A DNA stretch of 64,000 nt from Bryoerythrophyllum caledonicum (GCA_963971425.1 OZ020517.1:26802668-26866667); one strand, 5' to 3'. Shown: positions 44,116 through 56,099, counted from the first letter of the stretch. Translations and numbers: made by a program. Notes: a model not told the origin generated them from the sequence alone.

Positions 44116-46329
44116 CTACGGGGTTACTTGGTTCCGCCTCCGACTGCTATGGCGTGAAGGGGTAACCTCTGCTGGAGCGGTGCCGGCCTCGGTTTGCGCC
44201 GGAATGGCTGCTGGTGGCTCTGGTGAGGTGGTCGGCGTCGGCATACCTGGTCCGGATGGTGCATCCGGGTCCTCTGTTGTGACCGCCTGGCCGGATGGTG
44301 CATTTGCACGGTCTTCAACGTCCGGAAGGTCCCGGAAGCTACCGCTGGGGCTGACCACCATGGGTGTCGCTGCCGAGCTTCCGGGTAAAGGGTCCGTCAC
44401 TGGTGGCCCTGGAGAGGGAGACTCTGAGGGAATTCGGAAGGGCAAGGGTGGTACTGCCTGACTCCCTGGCACCTGTTCCCACTTCTACATACTCTCCGTG
44501 CTTAGGAAGGCCACCCCATTCCAACTCATAGGAAAGTTGAAATCCGACGTTCCCACGAGATCATTGAACTGTCTGGTGAGTGACTTCACTGTTCCAGATG
44601 CAGGTCTGGGTGAAGAGCCGGCCGGAGGTTGGGTAGGAGAAGCAGCTGCCGGACCGGATGGGGATCCGGACGGGCCTGCAGTGGTTCCGGACGGATCTGC
44701 CTGGGTTCCGGATGGTCCCGCAGCGTCTGGAGCAGGTGGTGCCAGAACTGGAGGGGGAGCTACTGGTACTGTTGAGGTGGCCGCCACGAGATCCCTTGCT
44801 AGCTCCTGCATCTTGGACCAGGTGCTCTCCATTTTCCGGCTGTGATCCACCAGGAACCGGATCACCTGCCCCCTGTTGAGCTTCTCGTTCTTCTCCGAGC
44901 TCGCTGTGTAGAGTAATGCCCGGTTAACCGTATCCACCGGGAAATCCAGCGCTGTGCAGATATCGGTCAGTGTCTGTGAAGTTGCCCGGACCTTCGTTTC
45001 TGCCACCACTCGGGCATGTTGTGCTGCATCCCGTGCGGCTTCCGCCTGCCGGACCTGACCCCAGAGCCGGGTGTTAACCTTGGTTATGGTGGCGTTCTCC
45101 TGCTCCAGTCTTGTGACGGAATCGTGCTTCTCGTTCATCTCTTTGAGCTGGGCGATGAGGTGAGTGGTGTCCTCCAGTCCGACTGCCTCTAGGATGGCCA
45201 TAATCATGGCATGCCTCTCCCGGATCTCTCCTTCCTGGATCCTGGTCCTCCAGACAATATGTCTGCAGAGCTCGTGGACGTCCACGGGAATGTCGCCAAT
45301 GATGCTTGGGACAAACGTCGGTCCCGGCTTTGATCCGGTCGCGAATCGTTCGTCTTCTGGGGCCGATTCCGGTGCGGTTGGCTGCGCTGCGGTTGGTGGT
45401 GCTACGGGTGGGCTCTGCGCCGGGATTGTTGACAACGGCCGGCATGCTCCCGGGGTCTCCGGAGTCCTCTGCACCGAACGACTCCGCTTCCGGTTCGGTC
45501 TTCGAAGTATGAGGGGGGATGACGACTTCTCCGTGTCAGAGTCCGTCGATTCATCCAGTTCCTCATCTATTTCCATCCCTCCGTATGACTGGATGGTGAG
45601 CAGGCTATCGTACTCGGCCTGCTCATCCGGACCCAACATCTTCTGCTTGGCGTACATGTGAGCCAGGTAGATGGAAAGCGGGGATGGGGTTTTCCGGGCT
45701 TTCGGCAGGTTCTTCACCATCCTATCAATCTGCTCGTCCATGATGGCCGCCCAGTCGACGGACAGCTTCCCTCTCATCGAGCCCATGATCAGTGTTGCTA
45801 GCTTGGCCACTATCCGTTTCGGTTTCTCGGGATGGAAAATAGGGTTGAAGAATGCCATTACTAACCTGGCGTCCGGATCGGTGAGGTCGCTGAGGACATA
45901 CCCGTCTTTAGGGTTAGCCTTCGCGGGGAATTCGCCCTTCAGGATGGCGTCGTCACGTTCCGCCACCTTGATTGTTCCTGCCCGGAACTCGTAGGTGTCT
46001 CTCCAGAGTGCCGTGGTCCAGACCTCCGGATGCGCCCTAATCTTTTGCGCGTATTGGCTTGGTGGTTCTCCCAGGAGCTCCGTCATCATCGTTTCGCTCT
46101 GGAAGGCCCACGGTGTCGCTAGAAGACCTTCACAACCCATGATCTCGAGGTAGCTCTCTAAAACCCGGTAGGTCTTGACCGGCTTCGGAATCTCCGGAGT
46201 CACCTTCTGCAGCACCAGTGTTTCGGTAGCCGGAGCCTTGCCCTTCTTGCCCGCCATCCGTGCCCACCTCTCCGTGAACTTGCGCCTCGCAATGTTGTCA
46301 AGAAATCCTGCACGCACTGTCCTTACCAA
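44116..46329 (-). pseudogene. F1 copy 2 gag-like coiled-coil protein, one in-frame stop
   Basis: The frame is 738 codons from MVRTVRAGFLDNIARRKFTE to SSRRRNQVTP, broken only by a TAG after AFLSTESM. F1 copy 1 has Gln there, so the stop is a Gln-codon change. Residues 1-230 form a conserved block (LESYLEIMGC, RAHPEVWTTALW, NPIFHPEKPKRIVAKL, LSIYLAHMYAKQKML). An acidic linker near 260 (DEELDESTDSDTEKS) precedes a coiled coil near 360-440 (RLEQENATITKVNTRLW). A helix FPVDTVNRALLYTASSEKNE and a Pro/Gly/Ser-rich tail follow. Position and size suggest a gag-like or DNA-binding element protein. The family is unknown to me. It has no zinc knuckle. Confidence 0.75.
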
Positions 46330-46745
46330 GTCCCTCTTGCTAACCTAATTTGGCTCTACCGTCCTTCACCAAGACCGGATTCGAAACCCTAAGAGAATGC
46401 GAAGAGTGGAAAGAGAATGAGCCTGGTGGAAACCCTAAAAGATTGGTGCACAGGGCTGCCAGTCGCGTTTTGTATCCGACGCACTTGTACGGAAAACCGT
46501 TATGCGTCATGATGGCATTTCCGGGTCCGGCTGTAACCGTCCTCCGGTTTTGCAACTTCCGGGAAGGGTGCTGTAACTACCTTCATTAGGAATTCCGGCG
46601 CAGCACTAAAATCTTATTCCGTTCTATGAACTACTTATGCTCATATGGCCGACTAACTAACTAATTTTTCTAATTTTTTTCCTTATTTTCTTCCGGATTT
46701 GGTATTAAGTTCCGGAAGTATGTGGGAACAGCTTCCCACAGCGTT

Positions 46746-47654
46746 CCCCACCTTCTTCCGAGGGCAGGAGGCTTTTAACAAAACTCTCGAATTTGTGGGT
46801 TTTAATGGGACTGACTTGATTGTGCGAAGAGTACTCTTTCGGTGAGTTTTCTCCTTTAACTACTATTATTCTTATATTTGGCATAGTGATTTGGTTTTTC
46901 ACATGACAGGTATTCCTATTGCAAGGTATATAATGATAAGCTGTTTTTTACCCGCAGGTATTTCAAGTACGAGCTCATTGCAAAAGGAGCAATAACAAAA
47001 GAAGATCTCCCCATATTTCTCTCTATATGGCTTGACAGATCGAACTCAACGTGCATGTTCTCAACAAATCAACAGCGGACTTGGTCAACCTCACATCTCA
47101 CAGGAGGTGGATGGTACCTCGACTGTGCTCCTAGTTTCACTCCTTCCTTTGAAACTGAACTTAGGAAGTCAAGGGAGGCAGTTGGAGAATCTGGTGTTGA
47201 GATGGTTGATTTACAGGGCATAGAAGACGAGCACGAGAGGGCAAAGGCCCTCTCGCAACGTCTAGAAGAAGATAGGAAGAAAGCGTTTAGGGTGAAAGAA
47301 GCAGAGGAGAAAGCGGCCCAAAAAGAGATGGAGAAACTCCAGAAGTCTCTGGAAAAGACTAACAGGAGGGGGAAAAAGAAGATGAACTCCCCTCCAGAGC
47401 CAGAAGGTAAGAGCCCACCTGCGCCTAGTCCTACTTATGACTCTGGTTCTCATGCTCCAACTCAGTCTAGAGGAACCAAATGCAATTCCTCCTACGAGCA
47501 GTGAAGCCAAGGAATCCCTGTTTTCACATCGGCTGAGGAGCATGATGGCCAAGTTGGGGAGTAGATTAAAAACTTCTCACTAGAGGAAGTCCTTGGTGGC
47601 GAAACGGGCAGCTTGAGTCCACTATTTGACGAGTTAAAGAGCTTCATTTCCAAG
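46746..47654 (+). pseudogene. B exons downstream of the F1 insertion
   Basis: The exon 46746-46841 ends at a gtgagt donor. The exon 46958-47654 opens YFKYELIAKGAITKEDLP. A region with HLTGGGWYLDCAPSF follows, and then a strong charged coiled coil (RLEEDRKKAFRVKEAEEKAA) and a Lys/Pro-rich linker. TGA at 47502 and TAG near 47562 are the only breaks, and the frame continues to a gtacta donor at 47655. The coiled coil suggests a dimer. Confidence 0.55.
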
Positions 47655-48419
47655 GTACTACCCTGTTCAACTGCTTTGCTTTGTTGAAGATTTAATTTTA
47701 TTATATTTTCGAAGATGCGCAGTCTGTACCGTTAGTTGTCAAGTCCAATGACCTTACTGAACCTCGTGATGCTCGAATCAAGCCAACCAACTCTAAAATA
47801 TATTCAGAATTTGAGTCATAATAGTCAGCAATTCATGAGCAAGTCCAATGTGATCAGTTCTGAACTACATTCTAGATGTGTCAGTTTCGAAGCTCGCAGT
47901 TTGAGTTTCGGGTTCAGAGACCTTAAATTTGTGGACTGTTTTTTTTTATTGATTTTTTGCGATAATTGATTCTGAATCGGGTTAATAGACTTGCTGCAAT
48001 ATGGACCTGAGCCAATCAGATCAAGTTCTACCCTCACGCCTGTAATCTGTTGTATTAAATCTAATCGAATTTCCTTTGTCAAGTCTTAGTCAAATTCAGT
48101 AGCCATTTTAGTTGGGCAGTTTCCATTTTAGCTGTTTATCTATCAGAACAAAACTTGGCTTTATCTTTATATTTGAGAGATTAGTTTTCATTGCTTGGTG
48201 TTTAAAATTGTTGTACATATGAGCCCCTGTTTGGTAGAATTTTTGACTACTTCCTTAAGTCATTAACCAGTTTCTTACTGCTGACATGTGGTTTATTTGA
48301 TTACAATTGATGATTTTCTTCTTTTAATATTTTATAGCTCCAAGTCATGTAATTTGTGCATGCTTTTAAAGATTTGTCTAAGTTTTTTCACGCTCTCAAT
48401 ATTGCTTATTCATGCATAG
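47655..48419. other. B intron or inter-exon region
   Basis: A short possible exon (about 47713-47820) reads DAQSVPLVVKSNDLTEPRDA before two stops. The rest is AT-rich with nothing recognised. Confidence 0.4.
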
Positions 48420-48767
48420 CACTCAAGTGTCAAAGCCCGACGATATAAGGGATCTGCTGCGAAAGTACCCTGTGTGGACTTGATTCTTGCAGATCTTCCA
48501 GAGGGCCTTCTTGTTCGAGGAATTTTGAATCCACCTTCGTTTGTTCCCGCCTGGAACATAGAATCTGAAGATTGGTTTCAAACAATCTTTGATTTCGTAG
48601 ACCATCACTTCCAAGACGATGGGGCGATAATTTTGTTCCATCCTTTTTGAATGACTACAAAGTCAAACATTCTTGGATACTCTTCCACGTATGGATTTGC
48701 TGTTCGCAAGGAGTGGTGGGGGATGAACAAGCTTCACCTGACGTCCCCAATTAATCATGCCTTGACT
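48420..48767 (+). pseudogene. B exon with methyltransferase motif IV-like ADLPEG
   Basis: The frame reads KARRYKGSAAKVPCVDLILA, then ADLPEGLLVRGILNPPSF, then a helix (WFQTIFDFVDHHF) and strand (DGAIILFHPF). A TGA at 48648 is followed in the same frame by TKSNILGYSSTYGFAVRKEW and a gtgagt donor at 48768. VDLILADLPEG matches the position of the catalytic (D/N/S)PP(Y/F/W) motif of amino-methyltransferases, with Leu and Glu in place of the usual residues. This may mean loss of activity. The strand-helix-strand pattern after it fits the family. Confidence 0.5.
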
Positions 48768-48889
48768 GTGAGTTCATTTTATGATATGACTTATTGCTAA
48801 TTTGATTGACAGATGTATCTATGTTATGTTACGTTAGCTATCCCACATATTTTATGCCATGCAAACTATGTGCACGCGGATGTCCATTA
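48768..48889. other. B intron up to the hAT insertion
   Basis: The gtgagt donor opens the intron at 48768. Nothing else is recognised before the hAT target duplication. Confidence 0.5.
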
Positions 48890-49089
48890 CTCGGTATCAG
48901 GATTGTCATACTGGACAGACGTCCGGTACGCCCGTCCGGTAGAGCTCTCGCCCGTCCGGGTAAGTCAACTGAGGGTTGACTTACCCGCTAGGTAAAAAAC
49001 AGGCGACGTGGCAGCCACGTATGAACTAAAGTGATGCCACGTAGGATATAAACTAAAAAAATGAATAATTGACTACATAAAATAATATA

Positions 49090-49735
49090 TTGGCCGCAAA
49101 GACGTCTCCGCCCCTAATAAGTAGGGGCGGGGACGTCACCGCCCCTAAATGGTAGGGGCGGAGACGTCCCCGCCCCCAAATGGTAGGGGCGGAGACGTCA
49201 CCGCCCCTCCCCGCCCAATTTAGGAATCAGGATCTTTGAACGGCCATATCTCACTCAAAAATAGTCCAAATTAAGCGTGTGATATGCTTTTTGGCATCTA
49301 CGAAAAATTTAGATGCCAAATCACACCTCAAACGCTTGATTTGGGCTATTTTTGAGTGAGTTATACCCATTCAAACATTTTGACTCCAAATTTAGGCGGG
49401 GAAGGGGCGGGGACGTTAGGGGCGGGGACGTCTCCGCCCCTTAATGGTAGGGGCGGAGACGTCCCCGCCCCTAAATGGCAGGGGCGGAGACGTCACCGCC
49501 CCTCCCCGCCCAATTTTGGAATCAGGATCTTTGAGAGGCCATATCTCACTCAAAAATAGTCCAAATCAAGCGTGTGATATGTTTTTGGCATCTACGCAAA
49601 ATTTAGATGTCGAATCACACCTCAAACGCTTGATTTGGCCTATTTTGGAGTGAGTTATGTCCATTCAAACATTCTAACTCCAAATTTAGGCGGGGAAGGG
49701 GCGGGGACGTTAGGGGCGGGGACGTGAGGGCGAGG
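49090..49735. repeat. Palindromic GC-rich satellite, GGGGCGGAGACGTCYCCGCCCC core (left)
   Basis: There are two units of about 300 bp. Each has a cluster of GGGGCGG-GGACGT-CCGCCCC palindromes and an AT-rich segment with inverted phrases (CAAATCAAGCG and CGCTTGATTTG). Further units lie at 52485-53340 (three) and 55165-55447 (one). Confidence 0.85.
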
Positions 49736-50265
49736 ACTCAACCCTTTGAAGGTTGTAGAGGAACAAAGTTGGGCAAACTCCATTCTCGCCTTGGCAAAGG
49801 CCTTCCTCCTTCCCATGCGTTAGAGAAACGATATTTTTAATGTAAATTTAGTTTTCCTTTCAACTTCTAGGGAATGACATGATTGCCGTGATGATTAGGG
49901 AATGCAAAGATCTTGTCGAAACCAAATATAGTGACTTTTTGTTCTAAATGATTCTATTGGACTTGAAGTAGGAGAAGACGAAGAACTACGGTCTTCCAAT
50001 GGGACCGGCGTAAATGTAGTGTTTGTTCATTCTCTTCACTAAGCATATGGCCACGGGACATAGGCTAGTGTATAAAGAACTACTTTCCCCTCTCGAGGGT
50101 CAACACTTTTCCACACTAAGTGCTTCCCTACACTAATTGCATTAAAGATAACCAACATGTCATCTCCCCCAAGGGCTTTGTGGGTTCCCATACAACGAGG
50201 CCGTGGGATCTTCCACCATAATTGGGTGGACTATGGTGGTACTTGAATTAGAATGTTGTATTACG

Positions 50266-50493
50266 CTATAAACAACAAATTCTATTTTTCATTTTCAAAG
50301 AAGGTAATATTCTTTGCACAAGTGAAACCTCATTTATTATCGACGGACAAATACCATTGAGCAATGTAGTTTTAATGTAAAGATGTGTTCTTAAATGACT
50401 CATCTTGAGGTCATATTCAGATTTATGAAGCATAATGTCGAATCGTCCAATGTGTAACAACCCCTTTGGAACAATCCACGAATTACTCTTCAT
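50266..50493 (-). CDS. 75-codon frame duplicated in the hAT arms, doubtful
   Basis: The frame MKSNSWIVPKGLLHIGRFDI is identical in the right arm at 54402-54629 (+), because the arms are inverted copies. The third copy near 51750 carries differences and stops. No motif is recognised. The identity shows only that the arms are recent copies, so coding is unproven. Confidence 0.15.
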   Translation of the reverse strand: MKSNSWIVPKGLLHIGRFDIMLHKSEYDLKMSHLRTHLYIKTTLLNGICPSIINEVSLVQRILPSLKMKNRICCL

Positions 50494-52484
50494 AACCGTA
50501 GGGTCGATGAAATATCTATCTTTAAATTGTTGGGGTTATGATAATTTATCCCTTTATTCAATCATAAAGAAAGATGATGCAAATAAAAGCATTCTCTAAA
50601 GGCCACAATGTTTCAAAGTCGAAGTAGTTCTCTCACTACACTTCTTACTAAATGGTGTCAATTTAACTTTAAATTGATTAAACCTTGCAAAGGTTAGATG
50701 AAACTCCAAAAGGCTTTGCAACTAAGGGTGACACCTCAAAAGGTCACATTAAGCATGTCTATTGTAAAAGCAATGGATGTAGGGGAGAGACACACGACCA
50801 AATGTTTTTTAGTATACATATAGATGTACAAAAAATATAAATGTCAATAGAAGCTCTAGTAAAATTTCTAGCAATATAGGACATAACTATCAACTTCTTT
50901 CTTGAACTCATGTCTGTATACAATAACGATAGAACTTTGTATGGTTTGCATGAAATTCTTTTCCTAAATAAATATAATTTTGAGGTTGTGATGTACTATA
51001 CATATGCCGTATTTATAAATTGGGAATGTCAATTTCTATATGTTGAAATGGAAACTATTACATTTCCTCTAACACGTGCAAACTATTTGTATGTTCCTTA
51101 CCTTTTGGTTTATCTTTCCATGCCCCTTCTTAACATTGGATTCAATTGTAGAATACTTATATATAAAGCGTATTACCTTCTTCTAAGATTCCAAAAAAAA
51201 GTATTTTCTTTGTTGTTAAAATACATTTTAATCCAAGTAGAGCACGTTTACACTTTTTGGGGAAGTTGGAAAAAAAAGTAATCTCGTAGGGGCCCCTAGC
51301 ATAAATTGTAGAAACGACGTACGATAACGAAATAGGGGCAAATATATTCACTTAGGATAAATTTTATAAAGAAAGTACATGAAACATACATTGCTTTAAA
51401 AGTGTGAAATATGGTTATAAATAATATATAAATAGATATAATATCAAAGAACTATGTAATTGATACAAACAAAATATCATGGAATGAATAGGTACAAAAT
51501 TTGAATGGTAGATTATACTGATTTGTGTTCTCACTATTTCTCAATGGATGAAAAGGGAGTATTTATTGTGGAGCACTCATGCAACATTTTATTGTTGGAT
51601 AAGTTGTACATTTCCTCCGTGGTTAGAAGTTTACATGAGCCCTTATGTTTGGGGATATATATATTTCTCTCTCATTGCATGTTTAAAAAATTCGTTTGTA
51701 AAGTTAAGTTGAGTAATTCCTTTGTAAAGTAAAGTTGAAGGGTTGTTTCACAAGGGAAATATAGACATTGGACGATTCGATATTATGCTTCATAAATTTG
51801 AATATGACCTCAAGATGAGTCATTTAAGAACACATCTTTACATTAAAACTACATTGCTCAATGGTATTTTTCCGTCGATAATAAAGGAGGTTTCACTTGT
51901 GTAAAGAATATTACCTTCTTTGAAAATATCAAAAAGAATTTGTTGTTTATAGCATAACACAACATTCTAATTCAAGTACCACCATAGTCCGTCCAATTAT
52001 GGTGGAAGATCCCACGGCCTCGTTGTATGGGGACCCACAAAGCCCTTGGAGGAGATGACATGTCGGTTATCTTTAATGCAATTAGTGTAGGGAAGCACTT
52101 AGTGTGGAAAAGTGTTTACCCTCAAGAGAGGAAGTTAGTTCTATACACACTAGCCTATGTCCCGTGGCCATATGCTTAGTGAAGAGAATGAACGAACATT
52201 ACATTCACGGCGGTCCCATTGGAAGACCGTAGTTCTTCTTCTTCTCCTAATTCAAGTCCAATGGAGGAAAAAAACGCTATATTTGGTTCCGACAAGATCT
52301 TTGCATTCCCCAATCATCACGGCAATCATGTCATTCCCTAGAAGTTGAAAGGAAAACTAAATTTACATTAAAAATATCGTTTCTCTAACGCATGGGAAGG
52401 AGGAAGGCCTTTGCCAAGGCGAGAATGGAGTTTGCCCAACTTTGTTCCTCTACAACCTTCAAAGGGTTGAGTCCTCGCCCTCAC

Positions 52485-53340
52485 GTCCCCGCCCCTAACG
52501 TCCCCGCCCCTTCCCCGCCTAAATTTGGATTTAGAATGTTTGAATGGGCATAACTCACTCAAAAATAGTCCAAATCAAGCGTTTGAGGTGTGATTTAACA
52601 TCTAAATTTTGCGTAAATGCCAAAAAACATATCACACGCTTGATTTGGACTATTTTTGAGTGAGATATGGCCTCTCAAAGATCCTGATTCCAAAATTGGG
52701 CGGGGAGGGGCGGTGACGTCTCCGCCCCTGCCATTTAGGGGCGGGGATGTCTCCGCCCCTACCATTAAGGGGCGGAGACGTCCCCGCCCCTTCCCCGCCT
52801 AAATTTTGGAGTCAGAATGTTTGAATGGGCATAACTCACTCAAAAATAGCTCAAATCAAGCGTTTGAGGTGTGATTTGACATCCAAATTTTGCGTAGATG
52901 CCAAAAAACATATCACATGCTCGATTTGGACTATATTTGAGTGAGATATGGCCGTTCAAAGATCCTGATTCCTAAATTGGGCGGGGAGGGGCGGTGACGT
53001 CTCCGCCCCTGCCATTTAGGGGCGGGGACGTCTCCGCCCCTACCATTTTGGGGCGGAGACGTCCCCGCCCCTAACATCCCCGCCCCTTCCCCGCCTAAAT
53101 TTGGAGTCAGAATATTTGAATGGGCATGACTCACTCAAAAATAGCTCAAATCAAGCGTTTGAGGTGTGATTTGACATCCAAATTTTGCGTAGATGCCAAA
53201 AAACATATCACACGCTTGATTTGGACTATTTTTGAGTGAGATATGGCCGTTCAAAGATCCTGATTCCTAAATTGGGCGGGGAGGGGCGGTGACGTCTCCG
53301 CCCCTACCATTTAGGGGCGAGGACGTGAGGGGGGGGGACG
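52485..53340. repeat. Palindromic GC-rich satellite, central block
   Basis: There are three units of about 290-300 bp with the same GGGGCGG/GACGTC palindromes as the left block and the same inverted AT-rich segment. It lies on the plus orientation of the right arm. Confidence 0.85.
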
Positions 53341-53839
53341 TTGTGGACTCAATCGGGTGAGGGTTGTAGAAGAGCAAAGTTTGGCAAATCTCATTCTTGC
53401 CTTCGCAATGGCCTTCCTCCTTCCCATGCGTTGGACGAACCATTTAAAGCAAATAACCGCTTTATTTGGTTTCGACAAGATCTTTGCATTCCTCAATCAT
53501 CACGGCAATTATGTCCTTCCCGAGAAATTGGAAGGAAAACTAAATTTACAATAACGTAAGGGAAGATGGAAGGCCTTTGCCAAGGCGAGAATGGGGTTTG
53601 CCCAACTTTGTTCCTCTACAACCTTCAAAGGGTTGAGTCCCCACCCTCACGTCTCGACCCCAAACGTCCCGGTCCCTTCTCCGCCTAATTTTGGAATCAA
53701 AAAGTTTGCACGTGTTAGAGAACAAAAGTGAAACCATTTAACATCGATGTAAAAATAAATCCTCTATGTTCCAAATATAATACATATATAAAGAGCAACA
53801 AATATTAAAAATGAAATATAATAGGTTCCATTTGAACAT

Positions 53840-55447
53840 AAAGAAATTAACATTCCCAATTTATAAATACAGCATGTATATATATATATATATATATCTT
53901 ACAAAACAACGTCAAAATTATATTTATTTAGGAAAAGAATTTCATACAAACCATACAAAGTTCTATCATTATTGTATATAGACATGAGTTCAAGAAAGAA
54001 GTTGATAGTTATGTCCTATATTGCTAGAAATTTTACTAGAGCTTCTATTGACATTTATATTTTTTGTACATCTATATGTATACTAAAAAACATTTGGTCG
54101 TGTGTCTCTCCCCTACATCCATTGCTTTTACAATAGACATGCTTAATGTGACCTTTTGAAGTGTCACCCTTAGTTGCAAAGCCTTTTGGAGTTTCATCTA
54201 ACCTTTGCAAGGTTTAATCAATTTAAAGTTAAATTGACACCATTTAGTAAGAAGTGTAGTGAGAGAACTACTTCGACTTTGAAACATTGTGGCCTTTAGA
54301 GAATGCTTTTATTTGCATCATCTTTCTTTATGATTGAATAAAGGGATAAATTATCATAACCCCAACAATTTAAAGATAGATATTTCATCGACCCTACGGT
54401 TATGAAGAGTAATTCGTGGATTGTTCCAAAGGGGTTGTTACACATTGGACGATTCGACATTATGCTTCATAAATCTGAATATGACCTCAAGATGAGTCAT
54501 TTAAGAACACATCTTTACATTAAAACTACATTGCTCAATGGTATTTGTCCGTCGATAATAAATGAGGTTTCACTTGTGCAAAGAATATTACCTTCTTTGA
54601 AAATGAAAAATAGAATTTGTTGTTTATAGCGTAATACAACATTCTAATTCAAGTACTACCATAGTCCACCCAATTATGGTGGAAGATCCCACGGCCTCGT
54701 TGTATGGGAACCCACATAGCCCTTGGGGGAGATGACATGTTGATTATCTTTAATGCAATTAGTGTAGGGAAGCACTTAGTGTGGAAAAGTGTTTACCCTC
54801 AAGAGAGGAAGTTAGTTCTATACACACTAGCCTATGTCCCGTGGCCATATGCTTAGTGAAGAGAATGAACGAACACTACATTCACGGCGGTCCCATTGGA
54901 AGACCGTATTTCTTCTTCTTCTCCTACTTCGAGTCCAATAGAATCATTTAGAACAAAAAGTCACTATATTTGGTTTCGACAAGATCTTTGCATTCCCCAA
55001 TCATCACGGCAATCATGTCATTCCCTAGAAGTTGAAAGGAAAACTAAATTTACATTAAAAATATCGTTTCTCTAACGCATGGGAAGGAGGAAGGCCTTTG
55101 CCAAGGCGAGAATGGAGTTTGCCTAACTTTGTTCCTCTACAACCTTCAAAGGGTTGAGTCCTCGCCCTCACGTCCCCGCCCCTAACGTCCCCGCCCCTTC
55201 CCCGCCTAAATTTGGATTTAGAATGTTTGAATGGGCATAACTCACTCCAAAATAGGCCAAATCAAGCGTTTGAGGTGTGATTTGACATCTAAATTTTGCG
55301 TAGATGCCAAAAAACATATCACACGCTTGATTTGGACTATTTTTGAGTGAGATATGGCCGTTCAAAGATCCTGATTCCAAAATTGGGCGGGGAGGGGCGG
55401 TGACGTCTCCGCTCCTACCATTTGGGGGCGGGGACGTCTCCGCCCTA
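53840..55447. repeat. Right arm of the internal inverted duplication of the hAT element
   Basis: It is the reverse complement of the left arm over most of its length. Its satellite part is one unit, against two in the left arm. A TA-dinucleotide run lies near 53877-53896. Confidence 0.8.
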
Positions 55448-55635
55448 GTGCCACGGTGGCGTGACACGTCCGTATGTGACGTGGCGATCATAGTTAAAAT
55501 TTCTTACTTGCAAAAAATTACTGGGCGCTCTTCGGGCAATTCGTCCGAAGCGTCCGTCCGTGCTGTCAGGACCGCCCGTCCGGTTGTTCCGTCCGATCAC
55601 CTCAACCCGTCCGTTATGACAACCCTGCTCGGTAT

Positions 55636-56099
55636 ATACTGCAATTAATTATTTATAATCACATTTTCTTGTAGCCATGATTAGTTATAATGTGGATTAG
55701 TGATAATATGTGCTGCTGTGATAGTATGTGATGGAATATGAATGCCGTGGCTGATTTTCTAACTATGTGCACACCATAGTTGACAATCAGACAGCTTGTT
55801 TAAATTCGAGTCTGTGATAGTATGTGCCACTGATGGCTGTCTTTTATCTATGTACATGCAATGGCTGGATAATGAGTATGTGCATGCTAGTCGTTGTACT
55901 TGTCGTTGAAATTTGACTAGGCCCTGGCTGATGTTACATCCGGTTGTAGCGAATTGGCTGAGACGGAATTCGAGATAGCCACGGCAGTTTTAGAGATCCA
56001 GTTTGTGAAACTAATCTTCCATTTCATTTGCTGGAATGTGCTTAATGATTTTTATCTTCTTTTGTAAGTAAACTAATTCACTGTTTTTGTAATCAGCAG
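55636..56099. other. B intron, right of the hAT insertion
   Basis: The sequence is AT-rich and holds no recognised exon apart from the acceptor near 56096-56099. Confidence 0.4.

Larger units (their letters stand above)
40414..46740 (-). mobile_element. F1 element copy 2, carrying a nested F2
   Basis: It begins TGTTGCAGTTTGTAGAG and ends with the terminal hairpin TGTGGGAACAGCTTCCCACA (46721-46740). The perfect duplication GCGTT flanks it (40409-40413 and 46741-46745). Without the nested F2 it is about 3.86 kb. The 18-bp palindrome TCCGGAAGGCCTTCCGGA is at 40843-40860. Removing it restores the B frame exactly. It is the least damaged F1 copy. Confidence 0.93.
49080..51040. repeat. Left arm of the internal inverted duplication of the hAT element
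   Basis: This segment is the inverse of about 53840-55447. It includes the satellite end, the AACCTTTGAAGGTTGTAGAG-type segment near 49740-49820, the segment around 49860-50000 and the region to about 51000. A third, diverged copy of part of it lies at about 51740-52480 in the same orientation as the right arm. Confidence 0.8.
48898..55627. mobile_element. Non-autonomous hAT element with inverted duplication inside
   Basis: The left end is CAGGATTGTCATA and the right end TATGACAACCCTG, a 13-bp terminal inverted repeat with one mismatch. The perfect 8-bp duplication CTCGGTAT flanks it (48890-48897 and 55628-55635). The 8-bp duplication and CAGGG-type end are diagnostic of hAT. Subterminal CCGTCCGG repeats occur at both ends, as expected for transposase binding sites. 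A 13-bp hairpin (CGGGTAAGTCAAC arms) lies at 48957-48987. No transposase gene is seen, so movement would depend on a partner. Most of the interior is a large inverted duplication plus GC-rich satellite. Confidence 0.92.

Noticed and set aside
49356..49653. Short frames in the hAT satellite
   Set aside because: The same phrase appears in every satellite unit, so it reflects the repeat.
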